From assembly GCA_009760855.2 (NCBI GenBank), contig WPIO01000074.1, positions 1,616,001-1,680,000 of the forward strand: a stretch of 64,000 nucleotides of DNA, written 5' to 3'. The stretch comes from Cristatella mucedo (taxonomy: Eukaryota; Bryozoa; Phylactolaemata; Cristatellidae). The notes beneath the pieces were generated by a model. It was not told the DNA's origin. It worked only from the letters and a program-made list of their open reading frames with translations, and searched no databases. Below, piece after piece: positions 48,216-60,004 of the stretch (position 1 is its first letter; each line of letters begins with the position of its first letter). Made by a program: the position numbers and the translations under genes.

Positions 48216-49130
48216 CCGGCATATAGAGGCAAAATTTTCCAGTTCGAACGGACAGTCTCTGCAATGGTCCATCTAAAGAGCCGTGGATAAACGTAGTACG
48301 TCAAATAGAAGAACCTGGTATTGCAGCCGAGACGAGCTAAATTAGTCTCTAGGCACTGCAGATAAGAATAAAGGAATGGCAGCATGCCGTTAGGTAGCGG
48401 TCATGGGCACCAGTTCAGCTTGCACAACATGTCTTACACGAGGGATACTCTGCTGGCTTTTGCTGTATATTGTTGTGCATTGATGCAAGCTTGCCCCTTT
48501 GAGGTCGCCCAGATTGCTGCGACGCCACACTCGAGGTTCAGTCGTAATGGTCGAGCGAACGTCACGCCCACCTCTTGTTATGGAGGGTTAGGCTTTATGT
48601 CTCAATGAGAATGTAATGTACTCGCCGGATTGCCCCGGACTTTGCTTACCGCTTTTCAGCGCACCCCTTCAAATACATCGCTTCGTTTAAGTCTCAGCTA
48701 AAGACTCAACGTCTTGCGTGTTTTTTGCGCCCCAGTTTTCGCTTTCGATCACTTTTCTTTATTGCACGTGCTGCTTTGATGATCTGTGCACGTCGCGCAC
48801 ACCTGTGGTCCCTCGGACACCCAATTTGAGTGTACAATTACGTGCCTTTAGAAGATTTGTAGAAGCACAGCGCATTATTTTTCGTACAGTATTAGTTATC
48901 CGTTTCACGACTTGGCTGTCTTTTAAATTTTGTGTACACAGACTTTTAATTTTTGCTATTAACTTTTGTTTCGTGCAATTGAAATTTACTGAGTTTCCAT
49001 CGACCGGCATGTCAACTGCGAGGTTTCAGCTCTCCCATTTCGGATTCTCTCTCACCTGCTCACATCAATCTATTTGAACTACATCCTAATCACATCAGGC
49101 AGCGTCTGCTTTTCCAAGTGGAGTTGGTTT
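48216..49130. other. No gene recognised
   Basis: A 119-codon plus frame at 48718-49077 is Phe/Cys-rich without a motif. No repeat shared with the rest of the window. Confidence 0.35.
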
Positions 49131-49134
49131 AGGT

Positions 49135-49245
49135 TAAAAATTTGCTGATTTAGCATAGTCAATTATTCAGCGGCAGAGGAGCCCTAACGACTGGCACGAC
49201 CGCTTGCACTGGGTGATAAAAGACTGCCAACTCAATGGCTCGCGC
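49135..49245 (-). repeat. SINE1 fragment, degraded, minus strand
   Basis: GGCAGAGGAGCCCTAACGAC and GCTTGCACTGGGTGATAAAA, followed by GACTGCC, match the tail-to-body part of minus SINE1 copies. The head is not recognisable. Confidence 0.5.
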
Positions 49246-49439
49246 TTGCGATCAGCTCCCCTCCCGAATCTAACCAACCTCAAGTATATGCAGGCCTGCC
49301 TTTAGTTAGAATTACCCCATGGGTGCAACCGAATGGCCCGACGATGTTAGGTAATCCGCTGAGGCGTCTGCTGACAGCGACGATTTAAGCAAACTTGTGT
49401 TAATACAAAGGGAGCCATGTATTCAGCACTATTGTTTCT

Positions 49440-49545
49440 AGATAAAAACTTTTTTCAAAAAAAACTGACCACACTAGTTTAGGGTGCGACTTGTATATGC
49501 GTGCGACTTATATTCGCAAAAATACGGTAGTTGGCGATATGGCCA
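49440..49545. mobile_element. Possible DNA-transposon or MITE terminus
   Basis: GTGCGACTTGTATATGCG followed by GTGCGACTTATATTCGC and AAAAATACGGTAG is a repeated GCGACTTATAT motif ending in AATACGGTA. Termini of this style occur in some non-autonomous DNA transposons. No matching inverted end was found nearby. Confidence 0.3.
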
Positions 49546-49549
49546 ATCG

Positions 49550-50020
49550 GTAATAGGCCATGACCCCTCCCACAGGGCTTACTGTGGTACGCTCGGCACG
49601 CGCGAGCGGGTCCAGCCGCTCGCGCGTGCTCGGATCAGCTGCGGCATAACGAGTGGGTCGGGGTCGAGCGATTCAGCGAGCGCGTTTAGTTGCAACCGGC
49701 TGAGCCGGAAAGCCAGACTGCGCGACTTTGAAAGGTCAAGAAAGCGAGACTGTGCGAAGGCGACCGGGCTTGGTCACGCGTGCAGGGCACACTTTTTTCG
49801 TCGTGCGGAGCGCCAGTCGCCTCTGCCGAGAGCTCGCCGTGTCGCCTCAGCGGCACTAAGCGGCTCGCCTCGCAGCGCCTCGAAGGCGAGGAAACCCTGC
49901 GGAAAGAGCTCGAGCCGTCCGCAGGAGGCCAGATTCGCCGCCGCCGCTCGCAAAATCTGGAGCGATGCGCAGCGAGCGCTGAGCGCGGCGGCGGCGCCCG
50001 GACCGCCGCGTGATCGGTGA
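49550..50020. other. CpG-rich block
   Basis: Dense CpG and G/C-rich sequence in contrast to its surroundings, open in several frames on both strands (178 codons on plus, 115 on minus). Openness in many frames is expected from base composition, so I do not choose a protein. It may be an unmethylated promoter-type island, or a foreign or mobile segment. It directly abuts a SINE1. Confidence 0.6.
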
Positions 50021-50182
50021 GCCGCGACGGCACACTAGGTAAGGTGGCTGCTTTTCGCGACCTCTGTCCCGAATTCGCGGTTTCGAATCCGTTGGTGGGC
50101 GATCCTTTCTTGCCACTGCAAGCGGGGGTGGTAGCCGTCCAGGCTGTTCCATTACTACAGAAAAGAGACTGCTAAATCAGCG
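50016..50182 (+). repeat. SINE1, near full length, plus strand
   Basis: GGTGAGCCGCGACGGCACAC, TAGGTAAGGTGGCTGCTTTT, then GTTTCGAATCCGTTGGTGGG (B box), GCCACTGCAAGCGGGGGTGG and AAAAGAGACTGCTAAATCAG appear in family order. It is useful for the 5' part of the consensus. Confidence 0.85.
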
Positions 50183-50615
50183 ACCGTCTGATTTGTTTAT
50201 GTACATCTGCTTCACCAACCTACTTACCGTCACCTCGGAGCGGCGAGCTAGCTAGCATGAAATGGAACGAGGTACCGAGCAATGAAAAGGGGGCTTTTTT
50301 TAAAAAACTAACTTGACCCGCAAGCGAACTTGTTGGGCCCAGCGATACAGCTGCTCGCCGCGACAAACGGCTGGCCTCGGTCGTGTCACGAACTTGTACT
50401 TGGAACTGGGAAGCGCAGGCTTAGCAAAGCCAATGGGCTGCGTCAGAGTCGCGCGCCTTCTCTACTGACTGCCGCGTCAGTTGTAGAGCTATCAGGCTGG
50501 CGAGAGACTCGTCAGCTGGCAGTGGCGGCTCGCACACGTGAATCACATAGCCGTTATGGGAAGTGGATCTTTATGCTTCGTGGCACAGGATGTGGATTTA
50601 TTAAAGTTTTACAAG
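50183..50615. other. No gene recognised
   Basis: Part of a 130-codon frame (50330-50722) that runs into an L2 tail. No domain. Confidence 0.4.
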
Positions 50616-50619
50616 TACA

Positions 50620-50710
50620 AAAAATAAATATTAATAAGAGAGCTTTTGCATTACAACCTCAGAGAACTCAGTCTCTTTCTAGGTTCTACATAAATGTTGT
50701 AAGCAAAGCA
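50620..50710 (-). repeat. L2-like LINE 3' tail fragment
   Basis: CCTCAGAGAACTCAGTCTCT and TTCTAGG, preceded by AATATTAATAA, are the minus-strand stem-loop and tail. The rest has decayed. Confidence 0.6.
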
Positions 50711-52650
50711 TATCCATTTTGAAAGTGATAGCAGTAAATTGATGGTAAGTTAAATCAACTAGATTAGGACTGATATAAACTATTCACAGTTCGAGAATTA
50801 TAGCGGCTAAAAAAATAAGCGATAATTCGTGGCCAAAGTGTCATTAAATTAGATGTCGTGTAATGTGGAGTCAGTTCACTTCCGGAGTTTGCTCACAGCT
50901 TTTGGCCGTGACGTTTATCAACGGCTCAGTGGTCTAGACCTCTGGGCATCTGAGCCATTTGTGTTCATCATGACCGCTGTTGAATGGCTTCATCTCTAAA
51001 ATGAAATAAACCACTACACAATGTATATTGAAGGACTTGATAAGAGGTATGGGTGAGTTTCTCCGCTGCCGCATTCCGCAACTGTCAGTATACCTGCGTG
51101 TCATGGTGCTGCTCTTGAAATACGCTTAGAAGTAATTCTAGGGTCATGACTCGACTGTTTATCTCGGCAAAGCGACTGAGCCTAGCGCCGCTGCGATCGC
51201 TGTGGTTGTAGTTTAGTTCTGCCCAGCCATAGAAGCCTGCCGCGCCGCGTTTATTTAAATAGCCGTAGCGGAGTGTCAGCGAGTGAAGGCACTCAAAAGT
51301 GAATTCGCTTCGGCCTGAGCAAATGCTGCGTGATTGGCAAGTGCGCTTTAAAGCTTCTTTTAAAAAATGCCATCATTTCAGGGGATGCCAAGACATGGAC
51401 TGAGAGATTGAGCTCGAGGCTTTGGGCGAATGCGAACGAAATAAAGGCAAGCTCGTAAGCAAGCTGCCTCTAACCTTGTTATGCTTGTTGACATGAATGC
51501 TACCACTAACCGTTCAATATGTTGTATATAGAAATATATGTTATATATATATATATATATATATATCTTCAGCGAAGCCTTTGCTAAGTGTCTGGCTAAG
51601 CATTAAGTATTTTGAGATTTCTACACAAATTTGTTGCAATAATTTCGGAGTATTTGAGTTACGCATGAATGAAGTGAAGTTAAATACCTCGAGTACGACC
51701 GACCGGCGGTACTATTGAGTTGAGTTTTCCTTGCATGAATTATGAAGCCCCAACCAGCGTGAGCAGAGTGTGAGTGCATCGGGCGTCTCTGCTCAGGGAA
51801 GCATGTCGACGTCACGTGGGCTGTCTGGCGTGGTCGCTGATTTCTTCAGGCAGTCCATGATTCATGTATTGATAACTGAATAGGACAGCTGAGCGATGCA
51901 GCTGCACCGGTACGTTCAAAGTGGGAGCCTGCCGAGTGCTCAAGCGATTAAATTAGTCGGCGCTGGTGCCGCCTAGGGTATTTCTTAAAGCACTTTGCCT
52001 ATATTCACTAGATTTTTTGGCAAGGGCTCATTTTGGAACCGTGCTCCACATTTCGGGCGACCGTACAGTTTCAATGCTCGATGCTAGACATGCTTTTCGA
52101 AAGTATTTCTTATACTAATATCTGCAAGTATACAAAATGCTATGCCAACGCAGTCGTTCAAGCTCAGTGTTTTCCGCCTACCGAGTGATGTTCCTATGAA
52201 ATAGACGTCAAGCCCTTTAACCCAGCAGTGCAGCGAAGCATCTGTGCGGTCTTGTTTTGCTCTGCTAGCAGTTCATCTTTGGGATGAATTGTGATGCTAT
52301 TTGATTTTTTTTAATTGTCAGCTTGAATATTATGACAATCGTTTTGAGCTATTACTTAAACATAACTTACCGATATGAATGCCCACAACCTAGCAAAACC
52401 TTCGGCCGTATTCTAACCTATAAATCTCTACATTTCAGAGAAGAATGAATTCAAATGTAAATGAGCGTATTCTAGATAGTCCCTCACATCCTTGCAGCCG
52501 AGCTTAGAACGGTTGCTTGTCAATTACCTTTAGGGTTGCTAGATCCGCTACCTATCTAGTGCTGTTGAGACGTACACAACCTGTGTTTCTACTCAGGCTC
52601 TGTGTAATTGAGATAGTTTCGTTTACATGTGCCGATGGAAAACATACTGA
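50711..52650. other. No gene; short (TA)n run at 51543-51565
   Basis: Short frames only. A pure TA microsatellite lies at 51543-51565. A weak L2 3' UTR-like block is at 51480-51512. Confidence 0.4.
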
Positions 52651-52657
52651 CTGATTT

Positions 52658-52810
52658 AAAAGCCTATTTTGTATAGCGACAGAGTAGCCGTCGTGGCTTC
52701 AGCCATCGCTTGCAGTGGTAACGAAGGAGTGGTCACCACGGATTCGAACCCACGACCTCGGTCCCGAGGTCGTGCAAAGCAACCGCCTTACATCGCGGCT
52801 CACATCGTTT
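52658..52810 (-). repeat. SINE1, near full length, minus strand
   Basis: TTTAAAAGCCTATTTTGTAT tail, GCTTGCAGTGGTAACGAAGG body and GGATTCGAACCCACGACC B box are present. The variable-arm hairpin is perfect: arms 52751-52761 and 52764-52774, 11 bases each with a two-base loop. The head ends near CGCGGCTCACA. Confidence 0.88.
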
Positions 52811-52879
52811 GTCAAGAAGTTGAATGAAAAAGCGTCTGCTGCAAAGTAGTAACCGTCATGGTCAGTAAAGATTACATTG

Positions 52880-52975
52880 TCCCTTTGCAGCAGATGTAAA
52901 ACGCCTAGAGAGAGATTGAGTTCTCTGACGGCGCTTTATCAAGTGCATTATTATTATTACTATTACTATTATTGA
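52880..52975 (+). repeat. L2-like LINE 3' stem-loop and ATT tail
   Basis: CGCCTAGAGAGAGATTGAGT and TTCTCTGACGGCGCTTTATC form the stem-loop, followed by (ATT)n with interruptions. Confidence 0.9.
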
Positions 52976-53111
52976 ACCATTGCTTGAGTCATCCTACCAA
53001 TCGAGTAACCTACATCAGTTAGACATCGGAATTTGCAATGCAGTTCTGGTTCAAAGTCTAAAAAACGAGTCACAAGGGGCATTTCAGAGGCATTTTAGGA
53101 ACAAAATCATT

Positions 53112-53420
53112 TTAATTTAATGTAATGTATCTCCGTCTGTAACTCCACAAAGCCAAAAAGACCTTGTGGGTGTTATGCTGGAAAGTTTTGTATAGCCCAC
53201 TCACAGCCTAAGCGGCTTTTGGTACGCATTTGGTAGCCAACTGACTTCGTTTCACGCTACAAAGAGAAAGTGGGAAGCATAGCCGAGTCAGGAGAGCTGT
53301 TGAGGTAGTGAGTAGCATGAAGTAGCTCAGGACCGCTGGAAAGAATGAGCCATAGTCGGAAGTAGGAGAGTAGTTGACGTTGCGTAAGAAATGATACTTT
53401 GGTTGGCATTGAAATACCAA
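53112..53420 (-). repeat. LINE-B 3' UTR fragment, minus strand
   Basis: TAATGTAATGTATCTCCGTC is the tail-side edge, followed by TAACTCCACAAAGCCAAAAA, TAGCCCACTCACAGCCTAAG and CAGGACCGCTGGAAAGAATG. Matches 42630-42875. No RT remains. Confidence 0.8.
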
Positions 53421-54325
53421 AAGTATTGATTTTCATTTAAATGAGCTAGCAGCGTATCGTAATCGTAATCGGGCAATGAATCTCAAGTTTTTACCGTGCA
53501 TATCTGATAGGTGTGATTTAATCCTTGCCTGTGAAAGCATTTACATTTTTGGTTGCGGATGCCAACACCAATTTTCCCATTTAGCCTGCAGTAATAGTAT
53601 CATATAGCAGTCGCCAGTAACCGTGTCCATTCGCACCAGCATAAAACTATTACACAATGCTGAGGCGGCTATACCCTAAACTGGTACTTTGTAGCCCTTG
53701 ACTTTGGCCTATGAAAGTGTGACCTTAGCTCTGGGCCGAACCAGGATGGTGGTATGATAATTCCTACTTGCATAATGCTGAAAAATGCTGCCTTGGAGTA
53801 AATATTATGTTGCCAATCGTGTATAGAATTACGACACCACCCTGCCTTGGGAAGCTAAGAGATGAAGTCTTTAAAGGTGAGGCTATTCGCGAAGGTGAGC
53901 ACTTTCAGGGGCAAACCCAAGCTGTAGAGAGGTAGCTACTACTAGTGGTAGTCTCAGGCACACTTGTCTATGGTAGCGCTAGCCACCAATAAATACGGTT
54001 AAAGTGCTGCCGTAAGTCTGGATTCGATCTGCAGCCTCTACTTGCCTATTCGTCGAGCTTTCCTTAGTCATGGTCATGCGTAGTTGTCTCCCCGAGCTTA
54101 GCCGACAACCGCGTCCTGCATAATTATCTCCCGCGCCTTAATATCTGGGGTGTGCGCAAGCGCGAGCCTGCACCCCCCACCTTGTAGATTTGCATATACC
54201 TGTGCACGTGCGGGTCGGTGAAAAAGACCTAGCTCTACTAGAAAGAACAGCGATAAACTCGATACAGGTACGTGCATGCTCCTAGCGATTGCTTCGGGCT
54301 CGAAGTGCCGAAGGTGGCTAGGGAT
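53421..54325. other. No gene recognised
   Basis: Short frames only. It lies upstream of the CpG-rich block and could hold promoter sequence, but no specific site is supported. Confidence 0.35.
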
Positions 54326-54329
54326 GCCA

Positions 54330-54870
54330 GGCTTTGTTTCCTAATAACCGAGCTGCTGAAGTGCGCAGGTTAACGCTGCTGGAGGGACAAAGCTCTAATT
54401 TACCCGCCGTCTCGCCGCCGACGTCGGATCGTATGGCCGTTGCCTGGCGGGGCCCCGTGTTCCGTCCGACCTGTCGCGGTTGCGGGAGCAAGAAAAAGGG
54501 GCCGGCAAGCCACGACGAATACTCTGTGGCGCACCGAGCGCTTGCGTCGTCGCCTTTCCCAGCGCAGCAGAATCTGCAGGCAGACCGTCTCAGGCTTCAC
54601 CGCTTCGGCCCAGTGGCGGCAGCGCCCCATTTACTAGTGTGGGAATCTTCACTGCAGGGGCACCGACCGGCGATCGTTTTTCCCTGTCAGCATATTTTGG
54701 GCACTGCGTTCGGGAGGATGCGATTCTCCCGTTCCTCGTGCGGCCGTGCCGCGCACGTCAGAGCAGCTTTGTGTCGAGCTATTGTGCCACACGTGTCGTG
54801 CCGAAAAATGCTTGCTTCCATTTGCTCGCTGCACTAATGCACCGGGCCTCCGTTAGGCAAAGAGCGTGAG
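54330..54870 (+). other. CpG-rich block, possible promoter/first exon region
   Basis: G/C- and CpG-rich relative to both flanks, with overlapping open frames of 167 and 129 codons on plus and others on minus. No domain is recognised in any. It sits 0.8 kb upstream of the first candidate coding exon (55629), in the place expected for a promoter and 5' UTR exon. Confidence 0.4.
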
Positions 54871-55244
54871 TTACAGCTCAATGTACAGTCACAAGATTTG
54901 TCAACGGCGCGCGCGAGCTCAACCGGCTCGACGACGCCTAATAGAGGTACGATTCGCGCCTAATATGGGCATGACCCACTTACAGCTAAGCACCATCTCA
55001 AGGTCATCGACGGGTCAGGCCATTGATCGTGTCTGCATTTTCCCGAATTTTCATAGAGTTCCATAGCTGTAATTAGGCTGACTCGACTGAAGGGCTGACG
55101 TCGTCGTATACAACTATCAAGTAGGTAAGAAGCACATGCAGGAGAAAGTAATATGGTTACGGATGTCAGACTCTTAGAAAAACCACCAAATTCGCATCAC
55201 AGCTTCTCTGGACTTGTCCACATTAAAAGTAACACAAACGCATA

Positions 55245-55512
55245 TATTTATTGAAGCATTTAGTGGGTCCCCGTGATTTCTTGTTTATGTGTTTATGTGT
55301 TTATGCCTGCTGACACTGGGCATGCTGCCACTGACCAAACGTATATGCTGACCCCATGCATGTCACCCCTAACCATGTTATTCTTGCTCTTATTGAGCCT
55401 AAGAACACTAGCCATTCGATTGTGCTTTCTTTACAGAATATGTCAAGTCCCTAGAAAGAGAATGAATACTCTGAGGGGGCTATATAAAATGCATTACTAT
55501 TATTATTGTAAA
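55245..55512 (+). repeat. L2-like LINE 3' UTR and ATT tail
   Basis: TTTAGTGGGTCCCCGTGATT, TGCTGACACTGGGCATGCTG, CTAGAAAGAGAATGAATACT, GAGGGGGCTATATAAAATGC and (ATT)n occur in canonical order. Confidence 0.92.
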
Positions 55513-55628
55513 GTTTTCACCTTGGAATGCCCCCTCCCGATCAAGAAATAGCAAATTTATAACTGACTGCACTGAAATTTCATTTTTTTCCTAATAGACA
55601 GTAATTCTGGTTTATTTAAAGCAGGCTG

Positions 55629-55688
55629 ATGGCGAGGCGACAACTGACATTTGGAGATCCCTTCAACGAGTCAACATCAGCACCGCAG
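55629..55688 (+). CDS. Candidate start exon of a host gene
   Basis: Acceptor-like TTTATTTAAAGCAG ends at 55624. An ATG at 55629 opens 20 codons (MARRQLTFGDPFNESTSAPQ) that end exactly at a GTATTT donor (55689) in phase 0. The next candidate exon (59082-59201) begins and ends in phase 0, so the join keeps the frame. The other frame across the same exon is also open, so this start is a choice, made for the ATG and the phase match. No homology recognised. Confidence 0.35.
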
Positions 55689-56784
55689 GTATTTGCTCTT
55701 TCAAGATTTCCAATGCTGTGTTCAGCGACTCAGCTCTGATCCTAGTTCAATTATAGCCAGAGGCTGTAGCCTAAGCATAAGGGCAATCTAGCTGATTTAG
55801 TTGGTTTTTCGCAGAGGTTTTACCATGACGCACCCATTCAAATGTGAAAGTTTCATTAAGCTTTGTATAGCTGCATTCATTATGCTCTTGGCGTCTAGTA
55901 AGTGCACATTTATCACGTGATCCTCCTCTTCCTGCCTTGCATATGAGAAGCTACTCCTGTGCGATGGATATAGGGAATTGTTTTCAATCAATGTATATTT
56001 TGATGGTCATTTAAAAATGACATAATGCAAGCAAATCGGATTTAAAATTCATTGTCATGCAAATAATTGTCTTGCCTTATTAAGGCTTTTTATTAATATT
56101 GTCGCATTTTTTCTCTGATGACGTCTGGGCTACTAAAACGTATCGTGAGTTGAGAAAGTCTGACTAATTAAACATAATTCTTTGTAGGCGTACACCTTTG
56201 ACAGCTGACTATTCCTGGTGTACGCTTAGTGCTGTTCTCCTCGTTCAAAGTGTGTGACGGCTCTGAATCTTTTTTATCTTAGTTCCAACCTGGCCAGGTG
56301 TGGTTAGGGAGGATTGCTTAACTTGATTAGCTACGAATAATACCACGATCTAGATGCTCCACCCACATGCTGTCGTGACTTGTTATCGCCGTAATCTAAA
56401 GTAGCTCACGACTCAGGGTCGGTCAACTTGCATTGGTCAACAAATTACGTGCCTTTGGGGCAAAACTCAACGGTCGAGTGTATCTTTCATAAATATGCAC
56501 CGTGCCGCACTGCATCACTTCAAACCTAACTTCACCCTCAACTTGAACACAAACTTCACCTGCTCATCAGTAAACAGCATATCGAATACTTTTCTTCGTC
56601 GCTCACGTTTAGGTCTCTTTATTCTCTTTATAGAAAAGACCTATTCGAAATAATTTACACCTTGACGTCGCATGGCACTAGCGTGTCTACTTCTGACTCT
56701 AGTCCCTTAGCTCGGTCACTGGCCAGCCTTCAAGCATTGCTTGGGAGGGACCATGGAATTAGTCATGCCAATCAGGATTTTTTA

Positions 56785-57065
56785 TAACGTGACTGATACT
56801 GTGCATTTAGTGGGTGCCTGTGCTCAGTCCTTAGCGTGCTTATGCATGCTGACACTGTCCGCGATGTCACTGAAAATACATATTTGCAGCTGACCCTGGG
56901 CATGTCACACCTAGCAATGTTATTCTTCTTGTTTATTGAGCATGCTAGCACTAACCATTCAATTGTGCTTCCTTTGCAGCAAATGCAAAGTTCCTAGAAA
57001 GAGATTGAGTTCTCTGAGTGGCCTACATCAAATACATTAATTTTATTGTCATTGTATTACTTACA
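56785..57065 (+). repeat. L2-like LINE 3' UTR
   Basis: CATTTAGTGGGTGCCTGTGC, TGCTTATGCATGCTGACACT, CCTAGAAAGAGATTGAGTTC, TCTGAGTGGCCTACATCAAA and a decayed ATT tail. Confidence 0.92.
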
Positions 57066-57865
57066 TTATTGCTGAGTTCCCTTTAACTTTTCATTAGGAG
57101 CTCACAAAGAAACTTAGTTGTCTAAGCTTGCTGTTCATAACTCTTTTCTTCTTAGTATCAATTAAGCATCTTGTCATCACAGGAGGCAGACTTCGGTATG
57201 CTGTTAAAATTGGCAAACGCTGCATTCGTTCGTAGGCAGAATGTGCAAGGATGCATGTACCCACAAGTATGCATGCATTGGCCTGTCAGTATACCTATGG
57301 GTATCTTACTAAGCCAGGGAGAATTTGCTATGAAATAATACCTAGAATTCTTTAGTTGATGTTAGAAGTACATGTGCTGATTTAGTTAATTTTTTTTCGT
57401 AGAACTGCCGAATCGCTATTGGATGTGGACATACGTTGTTTATTAATCTGATGGTTTCACTTATCAAACATTTATTCTATTGATTCATTGATCCCATCGT
57501 TGCACCTATTCTATTGATGCCTGTGAATTGGCACTAGACTAGGAGCGGTTTTTGCCATTGCTCCGGATGTCGTTCGGATCTATATGGACAATATCTTCTC
57601 CATCGGTAGCCATTTCTCAGCTTCAAAGTTTTGTCGAGAGCGGTGGTTAACAAGTGACTGCGCCCCGAGTTTCACACGCCTTATTGACTAACTTCACCTA
57701 ATTAATTTGAGAGGAGAACCGTAAGACTCAGCCAACTAAAATGCCTCATAGCTGTATCAGTTTAATATCCCCAGAGTCAGATGCAATAATCTCGTTCGCC
57801 AAAGACATGCGCGACTTGGAAACTACAGATCACAAGATTAGTCTGAGCCAACTAATGCCAACTCA

Positions 57866-58570
57866 AAGTTGGTCCATGCTTTTGTGACATTTTATATCGT
57901 CCTTTGCAACTCACTGCATGCAGATCTGATGGCTTTGGCAATCAGGCACTTACAGTTAGTGCACAACTCTGTGGCTGAGTTTGTGCATCGAGAGCTTTCA
58001 CATTAAACTCTTTAATGCCGAACTAACTTGGCATCCAGGTAAGCACCGCATAGTCTTCATGTATAGGTATGGCCACTCAAGTCTCGGTCCTTTCATTTTT
58101 TTTGCTGCCTGCATCTATCAAAAGAGCTCCCTAACCAAGCCGGGCATCGAAACAGCCACTGTGCCGACGAAAATCGTTTAGCCGCGTTTCGAACGAACTT
58201 GAAAAGTTTCGTGAACTGTGCCTTAAGTATGTCGGCTTCCGAATTCAAAAACCTTTTTCCGGACTGACATCTGAACGTTTCCGAATGGTGACACTAAAAG
58301 AATGCTAAAATGCACCTGCCATTCACAGTATATTCAGGGCCTTTGTATTATGTCCTTTTCATTCGTGCGCCTGCTAAAACTGTACACGTTACAGCCAAGG
58401 ATATGCACATTGACACAGTATTGCTTCTACTAACCAGATTGTGGGCGTTGAGGCTGTGCAGTTTGCCACATAACCATATGGCCGCGCCTCATTCATTTGC
58501 AGCAAATTTAAAGTGCCTCAAAAGAGATTAAGCTCCCAGAGGCGCCATAGAAATATAGTTGTTGTTTAGT
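57866..58570 (+). repeat. L2-like LINE with RT C-terminal remnant and 3' UTR
   Basis: A decayed coding stretch reads LVHAFVTFYIVLCNSL and LQLVHNSVAEFVHRE (57870-58000), the RT C-terminal blocks. The 3' UTR and stem-loop (GTGCCTCAAAAGAGATTAAG, CCAGAGGCGCCATAGAAATA) end near 58570. Stops and deletions throughout. Confidence 0.85.
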
Positions 58571-59081
58571 TACATTATAATTACTCATTACTGGTAAGTT
58601 TTGGCACCAGACAAACTAATAATATGTGCTCGAACTTTGCTGCAGGCACCTACATGCTGCTTTCATTAAGGGGATTGGTGGCATGCTTGTGACGAGTTTG
58701 GCTGCTAAGTAAGCCGACCTTCACATAACATAACTCTACAGTTAGGCTATTAATTTTAATGCCGTAGGCATTTCTTAGCGATTGTCTTACTGCATTTCAC
58801 GTTTTCCTGTACAGGGTGCTCCTGGAAAACGTCTTTACACTTTCACTAAAAGCTATTCGCAATCTTGCTTAGCATTTGCATGCATAGCGAGTAAACAGAC
58901 ACTTCGAACAATATGCATCGCCACACTGGCACAGAAGCTCCTCTTGGACTCACTCGTGCTGAGTGTTTGCCATGTCGTTCATACTCATCGTTGGTTGTCG
59001 AATTGTGTCGGTTCCAACTGACTCTCGTGATTAATTAGCATGGCAAGAATTACGTGACCGTCACTCGTGTATCCTTTGTAG

Positions 59082-59201
59082 GCTTCTACCGATTCCATGG
59101 ACTGCCTCTCACCACTAGCCTGCTCTGTTGGCGAATCTTCTCCACACCAGACGAGCGGTGTCGAGGTGGCAGAAGCTCATCCCATTGAGACGACAGTGGT
59201 G
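59082..59201 (+). CDS. Candidate internal exon, 40 codons, phase 0-0
   Basis: Acceptor GTATCCTTTGTAG ends at 59081 and donor GTATGC starts at 59202. The 120 bases between are open in the frame joined from 55688 and read STDSMDCLSPLACSVGESSP in their first half. The peptide is Ser/Glu-rich and looks disordered. It has exact codon length with canonical sites at both ends. No homology recognised. Confidence 0.4.
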
Positions 59202-59309
59202 GTATGCATTAAGAGCATCGTGCATGCTGAGCATGGCTCCACAGCATTAGGGCTAGCTGGCTGCTGTTAGGAAAGCCAGATTGGTCAGCTCAGACGTGTC
59301 TCTGCACAA

Positions 59310-59560
59310 TTAGTAATAACAATATAACAATAATAATGTACTTGATAAAGCGCCCTCAGAGAACTTGATCTTTTTCTAGGCGCTTTAAATTTGCTGCAAA
59401 AGGAAATGCAATTAAATGGTAAGTAAAATCATGCTTGAAAAACAAACTAAATGAATAGCATGGTTAGGGATGACATGCACACGGTCAGCATGCAAATGTG
59501 GTTAGTGGGAGCATGCACCGAGTAATTGGCAGCATGCATTGAGTAATGACATATAAAGTA
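59310..59560 (-). repeat. L2-like LINE 3' UTR, minus strand
   Basis: AACAATAATAATGTACTTGA (tail), AAAGCGCCCTCAGAGAACTT, TTTCTAGGCGCTTTAAATTT and the AGGGATGACATGCACACGGT region. It ends in a short local duplication around GCATGCATTGAGTAA/GCATGCACCGAGTAA. Confidence 0.9.
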
Positions 59561-60004
59561 CACCCTGGAAGAGACTGGTTTTAGCTGATGCCCTTTGTCT
59601 GTGACGTGGCTACGTTAAGGAGGACTGGAACCCGGATATAAAAATCTGCAAATCCATTCCGAAGGATGGCTTTCACGATGACAATGAATGTACAGAAAAG
59701 AAACATGCATATAACAAATCGAGAGCAAGTATACCCGTAGATATCGAGAGCTGAAGGATTTTATACTTTGAACCGGTAGATGGATGCCTAAATGTTTCTT
59801 CGAGCCACGTAGTAGGATTTGATTTTCACTTAGAGATATAGTTTTTTAGGTATTACGGCTGCTAGATCTTTTCTTGTAACTTTAGAGTCTTAATTGATTC
59901 TTTTCGTTTAGTTATATGTCACTTAATTTATGTATGTTCGGCTGAAAAATACTGTCAAAGCTATCTATCTAATGCCTCAACCAACATCAGCCGGAGCTAC
60001 TCTG

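Noticed and set aside
52733-52760. B-box matches as tRNA genes (also 15935, 27405, 31551, 47250, 50080)
   Set aside because: None has a paired acceptor stem or an unambiguous anticodon arm. All are followed by shared SINE bodies.
54334-54869. 167- and 129-codon frames as proteins
   Set aside because: They overlap in different frames and reflect high G/C. I could not choose either on evidence, so only the CpG-rich block is annotated.
58782-59021. 79-codon frame after a TTTTCCTGTACAG acceptor as an exon
   Set aside because: In phase 0 from 55688 it stays open, but it ends at a stop with no acceptable donor, and using it would break the frame to 59082.
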